Shown: positions 1 through 7,432 of the stretch, piece by piece
How the letters are laid out: each line of letters opens with the position of its first letter
Numbering within the stretch: the stretch's first letter is position 1
Notes under the pieces: generated by a model
What the model was told of the DNA's origin: nothing
The model's input: only the letters and a program-made list of their open reading frames with translations
Databases searched by the model: none
Made by a program: the position numbers and the translations under genes
NCBI GenBank assembly: GCA_034435015.1
Contig: DAOTYH010000061.1
Span: 1 to 13,184, forward strand
Source: DAOTYH01 sp034435015
GTDB lineage: Bacteria > Chloroflexota > Anaerolineae > Aggregatilineales > UBA3940
DNA: 13,184 nt
Direction: 5' to 3'

Positions 1-71
1 GGATTTGAACCCGCACGCCTTACGGCACATGATCCTAAGTCATGCTCGTCTGCCAGTTCCGACACTCCCCC
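1..71 (-). tRNA. tRNA-Leu (anticodon UAG), 3' end cut by window edge
   Basis: Read on the minus strand this is a class II tRNA. It has an acceptor 5' strand GGGGGAG, then TG, a D-stem TCG/CGA with a GAACTGGCAGA loop, and an anticodon stem CATGA/TCATG closing the loop CTTAGGA, which puts anticodon TAG at 35-37. A long variable arm (GCC-GTAA-GGC) and a T-arm GCGGG-TTCAAAT follow. The window ends inside the T-stem, so roughly 11 nt (rest of the T-stem, acceptor 3' strand and discriminator) are missing. The long variable arm and the D-arm form are typical of tRNA-Leu, and UAG decodes CUA/CUN leucine codons. Confidence 0.93.
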
Positions 72-81
72 AACACGCATG

Positions 82-109
82 ATTATAGCCCACAACTCTC
101 TCGCCGCAA
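82..109 (-). promoter_or_regulatory. sigma70-type promoter of tRNA-Leu
   Basis: On the minus strand a perfect TATAAT lies at 82-87, with TTGCGG at 104-109 as a weak -35 and a 16-bp spacer. Transcription would start near 75, just ahead of the mature tRNA 5' end at 71. The -35 lies just outside the inverted-repeat element described next. Confidence 0.6.
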
Positions 110-114
110 CCCCA

Positions 115-220
115 CCGCAATGTGGGGAGTGGCCAAAAGGGTGGACATAGTGTTAACGGGTCGGGCGATTTTAGCCCTCCATATCCACTCTATTAGCCAC
201 TCCCCGACGTCTATCTGCGG
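115..220. repeat. Small inverted-repeat (MITE-like) element related to the IS end at 13061
   Basis: Two inverted arms face each other. The left arm runs from GGGGAGTGGC at 124 to about 148; the right arm, read on the minus strand, runs from 205 to about 181. They match at 21 of 25 positions. The arms extend outward as CCGCA (115-119) against TGCGG (216-220), and GCAACC (106-111) against GGTTGC (219-224). The middle holds a small GGGC/GCCC hairpin (163-177). No coding potential is credible. The arm sequence recurs at 13061-13100 next to a transposase start, so a non-autonomous derivative of that IS is likely. I find no convincing 8-9 bp target duplication. The alternative is a regulatory palindrome shared by the flanking promoters. 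Confidence 0.6.
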
Positions 221-247
221 TTGCTATACCATGCGGCTTGATATAAT
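221..247 (+). promoter_or_regulatory. Probable promoter of the GH57 gene pair
   Basis: A perfect TATAAT lies at 242-247. The best -35 is TTGCTA at 221-226, leaving a short 15-bp spacer. The implied leader is about 75 nt. The -35 touches the outer edge of the right arm of the inverted-repeat element, so the element may contribute part of this promoter. Confidence 0.5.
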
Positions 248-258
248 CTTATAGGGAT

Positions 259-290
259 TTGCCTGTGCCAATCGGCAACTTCTTTTTCTT
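259..290 (+). promoter_or_regulatory. Possible leader hairpin with pyrimidine tract
   Basis: TTGCC (259-263) can pair with GGCAA (274-278) and is followed by a T-rich run (281-290) inside the leader of the first GH57 gene. The stem is only 5 bp and the run is interrupted by C, so this is at most a weak attenuator. It may be chance. Confidence 0.2.
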
Positions 291-329
291 GCAACCTTAA
301 CCCGACAAAATAGGCCAAGAGCGGTATCT

Positions 330-2519
330 ATGACTCCGAAAATCTATCTCTCCCTTGCGCTCCACAATCACCAGCCGGTAGGCAACTTCGGCTGGGTTTT
401 CAGAGAAGCGTTTGATAAGGCTTATCTTCCTCTGGTGGAGTGTCTGGAACGGCACCCCGCCATCCGTCTGGCGTTACACTATACCGGCCCTCTGCGCGAT
501 TGGCTGTTAGAGAACCAGCCAGATTTCTTTCCCCGCTTGCGGAAACTGGTTGAGCGCGGCCAGATCGAGATCATGGGCGGCGCTTATTACGAGCCAGTGT
601 TGGCCTCCCTCCGGGATATGGACAAGCTGGGGCAGATCCGCAAGCAGACAGAGGCAATCTATGAGGATTTTGGCGTTCAGCCGACCGGCCTTTGGCTGGC
701 TGAGCGGGTATGGGAGCCGCATCTTCCCAGTACGCTAGCTGAAGCGGGTATCCAGTACACCATCGTGGATGATACGCACTTTAAGGCGATTGGTTACCGG
801 GACGAAGACCTGCTGGGTTACTATGTCACTGAAGAGCGGGGGCGTCCGCTGAAGGTATTTGGAACATCCATGCCATTGCGGTACTCCATCCCATGGCGGT
901 CAGTTGAGGAGGTGATTGACTGGCTGTGTCGGCAGAGCGAGGCAGAGGATACTGACGGGCGTTACGCGGGCCGTGTCAAGGTAGCTGTAATGGGCGATGA
1001 TGGGGAGAAGTTTGGGCTTTGGCCGACTACTTATGAACATGTATGGGAAAAGGGCTGGATGGATCGTTTCTTCACTGCTCTAGAGGAGAACAGTGACTGG
1101 CTTGAGACCATCCCCCCCGGCGACTTTGCAAGGGACTTCATGAGCCTTGGCCGAATTTATTTGCCGACCTCTTCTTACGACGAGATGGGCGAGTGGGCCA
1201 TGCCCCCTGATGCGGCATGGGAACTGCCACATCTTAAACATCAGCTTCAGGCGGAAGGCCGCACTGACGTAGTCAAGTATATGCGGGGCGGTTTGTGGCG
1301 GCAGTTCATGGTCAAGTATGCGGAGGTCAACCAGCTCCACAAGAAGGCTTTGTGGGTCAGCCATAAAGTTCATGCCATGTATGAAGACGAGCGCAAGGTG
1401 CAGGCCTTGAATCACCTCTGGGCGGGGCAGTGTAACTGCGCTTACTGGCACGGCGTCTTTGGTGGAATCTATCTGTTCCATATCCGTGAAGCAGATTACC
1501 GTCATCTTATTCTGGCTGAGAATATCGCTGACGGGCTGGACAAAGAACAACCGGAGGGGTTTGTCCGCAGTGAGGTGTTGGATTTTGACTGTGACGCCGG
1601 AGAGGATGTAATCCTGACGAGCGACCGACAGTCTCTGATCTTTGATCTGGATCAGGGCGGCTCGTTGGTAGAGTGGGACTATCGCCCTGCCGCTTACAAT
1701 CTGGTCAATGTCCTGACGCGCCGCCGTGAGGGGTATCATAGGGACCTTGTCGAAGCCGCTAAAGCCGGCTTGGTAGTGACGCCAGAGATGGAGACCAGAG
1801 AAGGGACCCCAGAGAGCATCCATTCGAAAACAGTGCGTGCCCGCGAGCCTAACCTGCATCATAAATTGATCTACGATTGGCATCGCCGGGCTACTTTTCT
1901 TGATCACTTTCTTGGTGATGAGGCTACCCTTGACTCGTTTTATCGCAGTAACTACCCGGAATTAGGTGATTTTGTCAACCAGCCTTATGGGCAGGCGATC
2001 ACCTCGAACCCAGATGGCAGTTTGACCCTCAGGCTGTCCCGTGAAGGGCATGTCTGGCAGGGAGCCGTTCTGTTGCCGGTGACCGTTGAAAAGACTGTGA
2101 CGCTCAAGCCGGACAGCGATCAACTTGAGGTCTCCTATATAGTTACCAATGGCGAGAGCGGCAGGCTGGATGCCCGTTTCGGCATTGAGAGTAACTGGGG
2201 GCTGGCAGGAGGTGATGACGACCATACCTATCTGTCCGTTGGTTTTGGGCGCTACTCTCTGGGTGAGATCTCTTCCAATAGCGAGATTGAGGATTTCACT
2301 ATCACCAGTGAGTTGTGGGGTCTGGATATTCATGTGGATGTTGACCGCCCTGCTACGTTGTGGCGCTTCCCGCTGGAAGCGATCTCTGCCTCAGAGGCGG
2401 GATTTGAACGTAACTATCAAGGGACGGTTTTCTTGCTCTGGTGGCCGCTCCAACTGACTGCCCGTCAGAGTTGGAGTGTCAGGCTCTCTTTTGCGCTCAA
2501 CCAGCTCAGACAAGGATAG
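330..2519 (+). CDS. GH57 4-alpha-glucanotransferase / alpha-amylase
   Basis: This 729-aa enzyme should cleave or transfer alpha-1,4-glucan chains with retention, acting on glycogen or maltodextrin in the cytoplasm; no signal peptide is seen. All five GH57 motifs are visible: LHNHQP (residues 11-16), GGAYYEP (83-89), the nucleophile region WLAERVWEP with Glu125, the acid/base region MGDDGEKFG with Asp223/Asp224, and WHGVFGGIYL (373-382). This set matches the Thermococcus litoralis-type 4-alpha-glucanotransferase group, as does the length: a catalytic barrel to about 290, a helical DUF1925-like part to about 400, then a DUF1926-like beta-sandwich to the end. The choice between transferase and amylase activity is not settled by sequence alone. 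The ATG at 330 starts directly at the conserved N-terminal strand, and its ribosome-binding site is weak (AAGAG). The second GH57 gene follows after 9 bp, so the two are probably one transcript. Confidence 0.93.
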   Translation: MTPKIYLSLALHNHQPVGNFGWVFREAFDKAYLPLVECLERHPAIRLALHYTGPLRDWLLENQPDFFPRLRKLVERGQIEIMGGAYYEPVLASLRDMDKLGQIRKQTEAIYEDFGVQPTGLWLAERVWEPHLPSTLAEAGIQYTIVDDTHFKAIGYRDEDLLGYYVTEERGRPLKVFGTSMPLRYSIPWRSVEEVIDWLCRQSEAEDTDGRYAGRVKVAVMGDDGEKFGLWPTTYEHVWEKGWMDRFFTALEENSDWLETIPPGDFARDFMSLGRIYLPTSSYDEMGEWAMPPDAAWELPHLKHQLQAEGRTDVVKYMRGGLWRQFMVKYAEVNQLHKKALWVSHKVHAMYEDERKVQALNHLWAGQCNCAYWHGVFGGIYLFHIREADYRHLILAENIADGLDKEQPEGFVRSEVLDFDCDAGEDVILTSDRQSLIFDLDQGGSLVEWDYRPAAYNLVNVLTRRREGYHRDLVEAAKAGLVVTPEMETREGTPESIHSKTVRAREPNLHHKLIYDWHRRATFLDHFLGDEATLDSFYRSNYPELGDFVNQPYGQAITSNPDGSLTLRLSREGHVWQGAVLLPVTVEKTVTLKPDSDQLEVSYIVTNGESGRLDARFGIESNWGLAGGDDDHTYLSVGFGRYSLGEISSNSEIEDFTITSELWGLDIHVDVDRPATLWRFPLEAISASEAGFERNYQGTVFLLWWPLQLTARQSWSVRLSFALNQLRQG

Positions 2520-2528
2520 TTCGGCGCG

Positions 2529-3998
2529 ATGCTACATATATCCTACCTGTGTGTCCACTGTCATTTTTATCAGCCTCCGCGCGGTGATGCGTTGAATGGA
2601 GGTGACATAGTCGAACCGGAAGCCGCCCCTTATAAGAATTGGAATGAACGCATCACAGCCGAGTGTTATGAGCCAAATGCCCGGATCGGTAACTTTGAAC
2701 GTATTTCGTTCAACATAGGCGAGACTCTAGCCGGGTGGTTGTCTGCCAATTCGCCTGAGACCTATCGGCGCATCATTGAGGCTGATGCGCTTCATGCCGA
2801 GCGATATAAAGTGGGCAATGCCATTGCCCAGCCCGTGCATCATACTATCCTGCCCCTTGCACGTCGTGATGACAAGATCACGCAGGTCCTGTGGGGCAAA
2901 ATAGTTTTTGCCCATCGTTTTGGCCGGCAGACCTCCGGGATGTGGCTACCGGAGATGGCAGTTGACTTTGAAACGTTGGAGGTGCTGGCCGATCAGGGGA
3001 TCAAATGGACGATCCTGACTGAGAGTCAGGTTGAGGGCAGGCTTAGCGGGGCCGGGCCGTACTGGATTCGCCTTCCCAGTGGGAGGATGTTCAGAGTCTT
3101 TGTGCGGGATGAGAAGCTTTCCAATGATATTGCCTTCAATCTAGGCCGTTTTGGGGGGGCAGGCCGTTGGGCACGTGAGGTATTGTTGCCCCGTAAACGA
3201 GGTGCTGGCACTGGCCCATTGGCGGGGCGTGAGAACCCGACTCTTACATTGGTCGCTACAGACGGAGAGACATTCGGGCATCATTGGCCGGGTGAAGAAC
3301 AGTTCCTCTACTGGCTGTTGAGTTACGAGGCGCTGGGGGCTGGTTATGAGCCGATCACGCTCAGCAAGTACGCTGAGCTTGTTGATCCAATCGGTGAGGT
3401 GGCTCTCAAGGAGAACACATCTTGGAGTTGTTCTCATGGGTTGGCCCGCTGGGCCACAGGTTGTGCCTGCACTCCCGGCGATTCCTACTGGAAGGGTGCT
3501 GTGCGCCGTGCACAGGACATCCTCCGCGTCCAACTTGATGCGATCTATAAGCGGGAAGTAGCCCGGCTGGATGCGGGCGATCCATTGGCATTGCGGAACG
3601 CCTACATTGCGGTTGTATTAGGTGATGTTTCCGCTGAGAAGTTTTTGAGTGAGCAGGGAATAAACCTGAATAAAGAAGCCGCCGGACGGCTGCTGAAACT
3701 GGTTGAAGCCCAGTACTATCTCCAGTGCATGTACGCCAGTTGTACCTACTTCTTCCCTTATCTGGATGCGCTGACCACACGGTATGGCATTACCAACGCG
3801 GCACGTGCCATTCAACTAACACATGAGGCTACAGGCGAGGACCTCACAGCAGAGTTCCGGGCCGACTTGAAAGTCGCCACTGCCCTCAGCCAAGAAACTG
3901 GTGAACCTATCACGGGTGCTGATCTGCTCGACGAGGCGGTACAGGCTCTGGCGGCTTTAGACCTGAAGCAACGGAATACGCCCCAACAGAGGAGATGA
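2529..3998 (+). CDS. GH57-family glycosidase, DUF3536-type, short form
   Basis: This 489-aa protein belongs to the GH57 subgroup with a DUF3536 region. It opens with HCHFYQPP (residues 10-17), then EPEAAPYKNWNERITAE, WLPEMAVD with candidate nucleophile Glu142, VATDGETFGHH with candidate acid/base Asp245, and ENTSWSCSHG (295-304) followed by a Cys-rich GCACTPG, all signatures of that subgroup. It probably acts on alpha-glucans in the cytoplasm, but substrate and reaction are not established for most relatives. Family members I know of are often near 800 aa, so this copy ends early, soon after the CMYASCTYFF region; no frameshift is evident, since the next 3' sequence is the antisense gene. AAGGA at 2512-2516 lies 12 nt before the ATG and overlaps the end of the previous gene. 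Its last 42 bp overlap the convergent gene ending at 3957. Confidence 0.88.
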   Translation: MLHISYLCVHCHFYQPPRGDALNGGDIVEPEAAPYKNWNERITAECYEPNARIGNFERISFNIGETLAGWLSANSPETYRRIIEADALHAERYKVGNAIAQPVHHTILPLARRDDKITQVLWGKIVFAHRFGRQTSGMWLPEMAVDFETLEVLADQGIKWTILTESQVEGRLSGAGPYWIRLPSGRMFRVFVRDEKLSNDIAFNLGRFGGAGRWAREVLLPRKRGAGTGPLAGRENPTLTLVATDGETFGHHWPGEEQFLYWLLSYEALGAGYEPITLSKYAELVDPIGEVALKENTSWSCSHGLARWATGCACTPGDSYWKGAVRRAQDILRVQLDAIYKREVARLDAGDPLALRNAYIAVVLGDVSAEKFLSEQGINLNKEAAGRLLKLVEAQYYLQCMYASCTYFFPYLDALTTRYGITNAARAIQLTHEATGEDLTAEFRADLKVATALSQETGEPITGADLLDEAVQALAALDLKQRNTPQQRR

Positions 3999-4829
3999 GT
4001 CACCCATGCCGGGACGGGGCGGCGCAAAGACCATTGTGTAAGGGTGTGCATAGTCTATGACAAAAGGCGCTCCCGTAGTTGGATGGTAACCTGCCTGCGC
4101 CGGGCGCAGGTGCGGGGCGGGCTGAGATGGCATCTGCTCGTAAGGTCCGTTGCCTGCCAGTGTCAAGTCTACCGGAATCCAGCGGCCCGACAGGAATACG
4201 CCCAGTACAGTGTAGTACGGTGTGCCGCTCAAGAAGCCTGCCTGCCAGTCGCTGTCGGGGCGGTAGTAAATCGTGGGGTCCTGATAGTACATGCCGAAGA
4301 CTGCTACCCGATCACGCGGCACCCCCAGCATGAGCAGTAAAGTCGCGCTGGCAAAGCTGGCTGTCACGTAGTTGGGGAAGACTAGCCCCCCCAGCCAATG
4401 GTAAGCTTCGGCGACCGGCGCCAGTGAGACCGGCGGTACATACTCCCCGCTCCGTTCGCTCAGCGCGGCGGCGATGCGATTCATAGATTTATGCGCCCGC
4501 TTCTGGGCTTCGGCGGGGGCGATACTCGCCAGCCGATGAATCCGCCACACAGCTCCCCAGATGTACCGCTCATCCCGGATGGGCTGTGGTTGTCCCTTGT
4601 ACCAGTCTCGGAACAGATCGGTAGCCAGCAGTTGCATGGAGCGTGTCGGCTCCCATACGCGGTAGAACAGCCCCGCTTGATCCTCAGTGGGGACCCGCGC
4701 CACTACGTAGTCATAACGTTCGTCCAATGGGCGGACCAGCACAGGAAAGTCTAGATCGGTCAAGCCGGGCGCGTGCATATAAGCCACACGCCCGGTATGC
4801 AATGTTTGTTCCACAAAACGGCCTGCCAT
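3957..4829 (-). CDS. Unknown protein, possible degenerate transglutaminase-like core
   Basis: I do not recognise this 290-aa protein as a named family. It has no clear signal peptide or membrane segment. Residues 151-180 (YVTASFASATLLLMLGVPRD, then VAVFG) and 203-223 (PYYTVLGVFLSGRWIPVDLT) resemble in order the two core blocks of transglutaminase-like domains (C..fA.ll...lGIPAR, then H.W.ev...gW..vDPT). In that alignment the Cys and His positions are both Tyr (about 154 and 205) and only Asp221 remains, so a protease or transglutaminase activity is not expected. It starts 28 bp after the lytic transglycosylase gene on the same strand, with AAAGG upstream of the ATG, so it is probably co-transcribed with it. 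Its end overlaps the GH57 gene by 42 bp. The coding call is good; the fold assignment is weak. Confidence 0.75.
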   Translation of the reverse strand: MAGRFVEQTLHTGRVAYMHAPGLTDLDFPVLVRPLDERYDYVVARVPTEDQAGLFYRVWEPTRSMQLLATDLFRDWYKGQPQPIRDERYIWGAVWRIHRLASIAPAEAQKRAHKSMNRIAAALSERSGEYVPPVSLAPVAEAYHWLGGLVFPNYVTASFASATLLLMLGVPRDRVAVFGMYYQDPTIYYRPDSDWQAGFLSGTPYYTVLGVFLSGRWIPVDLTLAGNGPYEQMPSQPAPHLRPAQAGYHPTTGAPFVIDYAHPYTMVFAPPRPGMGDSSPLLGRIPLLQV

Positions 4830-4857
4830 CCGCTTGCCTTTCTGTGGGGATGTTTAG

Positions 4858-7290
4858 TTAGGGTGCGCCGTATAACATCCGATAGGCCATGTAATGTTCA
4901 TAGATACGCTGGATGTAGGTCTGCGGCTCCTGTAAGTGAATGACTTCCACGAACAGATCAGGGTCGCCGCCTGAAGCCTGTTGCCATCCGCCTGCCCGGC
5001 CTGTCCCAGCGTTGTAAGCGGCCAGAGCCGCGTAAGTGTCGCCGTCGAAGCGGTCCAATTCGTCGCGCAACAGCCATGTGCCAAAGGCCACATTGACATA
5101 GGGCCGATGCAGGTCGCTGGGACGGTAGTTAGGCCAGTTTAGTGCCGCCGCAATATCCTCCCCGGTTGGGGGCCAGATTTGCATCAACCCCTGGGCCGAA
5201 GCGGTTGAGGTGGCAAACCCCTCAAATAGACTCTCCTGCCAGACCAGCGCAAAGACCATGAAGGGATCAAGGTTATATTGCCGGCTCGCATTCAACAGAA
5301 GATCAGCAAAATAGGCCGGATAGGTCAGGCGGGCGAGAAAGACCGGCCCGTCAAGCGGGTTCACGTTGGCGAGGGTGAAAACGCGGCGGGCGGCCAGCAG
5401 GGATGAACGGTACAGACCAATATCTCGAAAGTAGATTGCCAGCTGGTAGCTTGCCAGAACGTCATTCTCAAAGTCCTTGCGCACACTTTCAAGGTCCTGC
5501 TTAGCCTCAGTAACTAGCCCCAGCTCCCACAACTCACTGCCGCGTATCATGCGGGGGTCAGTCGCCAGATCGGCACGCAGGTTTGCGGCAAGGGGGGGCG
5601 CCTCAGACAGACCAAAAGTCTGAACGATCCAAGCCTCCGCTTCAGCGCGGCCCTCTTCAGGATCGGATGGAACTGCAAAAGCAGGGGGCAGTGAAAAAGG
5701 CGGGCGTCCTGCCAGCAAATCGGCGGCCCGCAGGGCGTAATACTTTCTTCCATCGGCGGTGATAGCGTTGTTGAAAGCCAAGTTTGCCTCTTCAAACCGG
5801 CCTGCCGCCTGTAAAGTTTTGCCCAGCCAGAAATAGCTGGCGGCAGGGCGCTCGGTTGAGGGCAGACTGGCTGTGCTGTTAAACACCGCCTCGGCGGTTG
5901 CCAGATCGCCGGCGCGATAAGCGGCCAACCCGGCATCAAACAATCCCTGCGAGGCCCGCGGATCGGCTGGGAAGTTAGCGGCAAGACGCTGATAATAGCT
6001 GATCGCCCTTGCCTGATCTCCCTGTGACTCGGCCAATGTGCCTGCTCGGTAGAGCGCATCGGCGGCCTGTGTTATTTCCGGATGCTCTGTCGCCAGTCGC
6101 TCATACAGCGTGTAGGCAGTAGCAGGATCACCTGATGCCGCGTAGATGTCTGCCATCTCCAGCCATGCGTTGCCCCATGCGTCCCCGTCGGTTGGTGCGT
6201 AGCGGCTGATCAGGGCCTGTAGCTCTGACAGCGCGGCCTGCATATTGCCCAGTGCTCGATACGAGCGGGCAATGTAGAGATGGGCGTCAGGGCGCACTTC
6301 GCGTATGGGGGTAGCCGCCAGATAGTTGTAGAAAGCCTCTATAGCGATGTCATACTGTTCATTGATGAAATTCACGGCTCCCCGCTGATATTGGTCGACC
6401 TCGTAGCCGGCCTCTCTCAGTGCCCGCAGTGCGCTGAGAGCTTCATAACTCTGGGGGTAGGTCAGAAAGACGTGGTTCAACTGCTCGTAGGCGGCATCAG
6501 TCTGGCCCCCCTCCAGCAGGGCCTGTGCCAGCATAAACTCAATGGAGGCGCGATAGCTGGTATTCTGGGCTACAGCCAGAATGGCCTGATATTGAGCAAC
6601 AGCTCCATCCGTGTTGCCCAATGAACGGTTGATCTGGGCAACTTTTTCGCGCAGTTGGAGCTGGCTGACCAACGGACGGGGGGCATCAAGCGACTGGCTG
6701 TAGGTTGCAAGGGCTTGATCGCTCTGCCCCAGTGCCAAGTAGCAGTCAGCTATGCGTTCATATAGGTAGCTGTCAATTACCCCTGGTTTAAGGTAAAGAT
6801 AGGCTTGGTAGTCGGCGATGGCCCCTGCCCAATCGTTGAGGCCCATCTTGGCTTCCCCCCGCAGGAAATAGGCACTGGATGCGCGGGGATGAGTGGGATA
6901 CTGCGACAGGAAAGCATCCAATACGGCCTGTGCGGCAGTGAAATCTCCCTGCCGAAGTGAAGCGTGGGCCAGCCCGATCTGTGCTTCAGCGCGCTCGTCA
7001 TCGGTAGTGCCGGGGTCGAGCATGGCCTGCTGGAAGGCCAGCGATGCAGAATCCCAGTCGCCATTGCGCAGGTCGCGTTCTGCTTGATCGAGTATCACCG
7101 CAGGTAGCGGAGTGGGGGTAGGGGAAGGAGTGGGGGATGGGGTGATCGTCGGTGTGGAGGTAGGAGTAGGCGTATTGGGCTGTAGGGCCTGTGGAAGACC
7201 AACAGGCAACCCGCTACTGCAAGCCCCCAGAGTGAACAGAATGACCAGTATTGTCGGCGCAATCAGGGTTGAGCGTCGGTCGTGTTTCAT
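4858..7290 (-). CDS. Lytic transglycosylase lipoprotein with TPR array (Slt70-like)
   Basis: Predicted to cleave peptidoglycan glycan strands between MurNAc and GlcNAc, forming 1,6-anhydro ends, while tethered to the outer face of the membrane. I use the ATG at 7290 (810 aa) because it gives a clean lipoprotein signal: KHDRR, a hydrophobic core, then LGAC with Cys24. An in-frame ATG at 7350 would add 20 residues and spoil this. Residues about 40-64 are a Pro/Thr/Ser linker. From about 65 to 520 there are many TPR-like helical hairpins (for example ALATYSQSL, AISYYQRLAANFPADPRA). The C-terminal SLT domain has the catalytic Glu686 in VWQESLF, then SAQGLMQI (698-705) and AYNAG (758-762). Helical TPR array plus C-terminal SLT matches the soluble Slt plan. 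It heads a two-gene unit with the unknown gene at 3957-4829. Confidence 0.92.
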   Translation of the reverse strand: MKHDRRSTLIAPTILVILFTLGACSSGLPVGLPQALQPNTPTPTSTPTITPSPTPSPTPTPLPAVILDQAERDLRNGDWDSASLAFQQAMLDPGTTDDERAEAQIGLAHASLRQGDFTAAQAVLDAFLSQYPTHPRASSAYFLRGEAKMGLNDWAGAIADYQAYLYLKPGVIDSYLYERIADCYLALGQSDQALATYSQSLDAPRPLVSQLQLREKVAQINRSLGNTDGAVAQYQAILAVAQNTSYRASIEFMLAQALLEGGQTDAAYEQLNHVFLTYPQSYEALSALRALREAGYEVDQYQRGAVNFINEQYDIAIEAFYNYLAATPIREVRPDAHLYIARSYRALGNMQAALSELQALISRYAPTDGDAWGNAWLEMADIYAASGDPATAYTLYERLATEHPEITQAADALYRAGTLAESQGDQARAISYYQRLAANFPADPRASQGLFDAGLAAYRAGDLATAEAVFNSTASLPSTERPAASYFWLGKTLQAAGRFEEANLAFNNAITADGRKYYALRAADLLAGRPPFSLPPAFAVPSDPEEGRAEAEAWIVQTFGLSEAPPLAANLRADLATDPRMIRGSELWELGLVTEAKQDLESVRKDFENDVLASYQLAIYFRDIGLYRSSLLAARRVFTLANVNPLDGPVFLARLTYPAYFADLLLNASRQYNLDPFMVFALVWQESLFEGFATSTASAQGLMQIWPPTGEDIAAALNWPNYRPSDLHRPYVNVAFGTWLLRDELDRFDGDTYAALAAYNAGTGRAGGWQQASGGDPDLFVEVIHLQEPQTYIQRIYEHYMAYRMLYGAP
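7114..7142 (+). other. Predicted G-quadruplex motif in the linker-coding region
   Basis: Four G runs of 5, 4, 5 and 4 are separated by loops TA, AAGGAGT and AT on the plus strand. This is the template strand of the lytic transglycosylase gene, about 150 bp after its start. It arises from the Pro-Thr/Pro-Ser codons of the linker, so it may be only a by-product of coding. Confidence 0.55.
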
Positions 7291-7432
7291 AGAGCGGATT
7301 ATGGCGGTCTTTGGGATGGTTGTCAACCTGAGCCTTGTGCCTTCCCGCATCTTAAGGTCTTTGGAGTCTAGATGAGCAGGAAGCCTTATGTTAGGATCAG
7401 GGCGGACAGCCTTAACCTTGAAAGGAGAGTAT

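Noticed and set aside
42..254. 70-codon open frame at the left edge
   Set aside because: It crosses the tRNA-Leu gene and the inverted-repeat element, lacks a ribosome-binding site and looks like no protein.
1080..1907. 275-codon open frame on the minus strand inside the first GH57 gene
   Set aside because: It lies fully antisense to a well-conserved GH57 coding region, its product shows no recognisable domain, and its composition is what the opposite strand of a GC-rich gene gives.
3406..3780. 124-codon antisense frame in the second GH57 gene
   Set aside because: Shadow of a conserved coding region, with low-complexity His/Pro/Arg-rich product.
7110..7185. Short tandem-repeat tract, considered as a minisatellite or CRISPR-like array
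   Set aside because: The repeats are Pro-Thr/Pro-Ser codons of the lipoprotein linker, in frame, without spacers.
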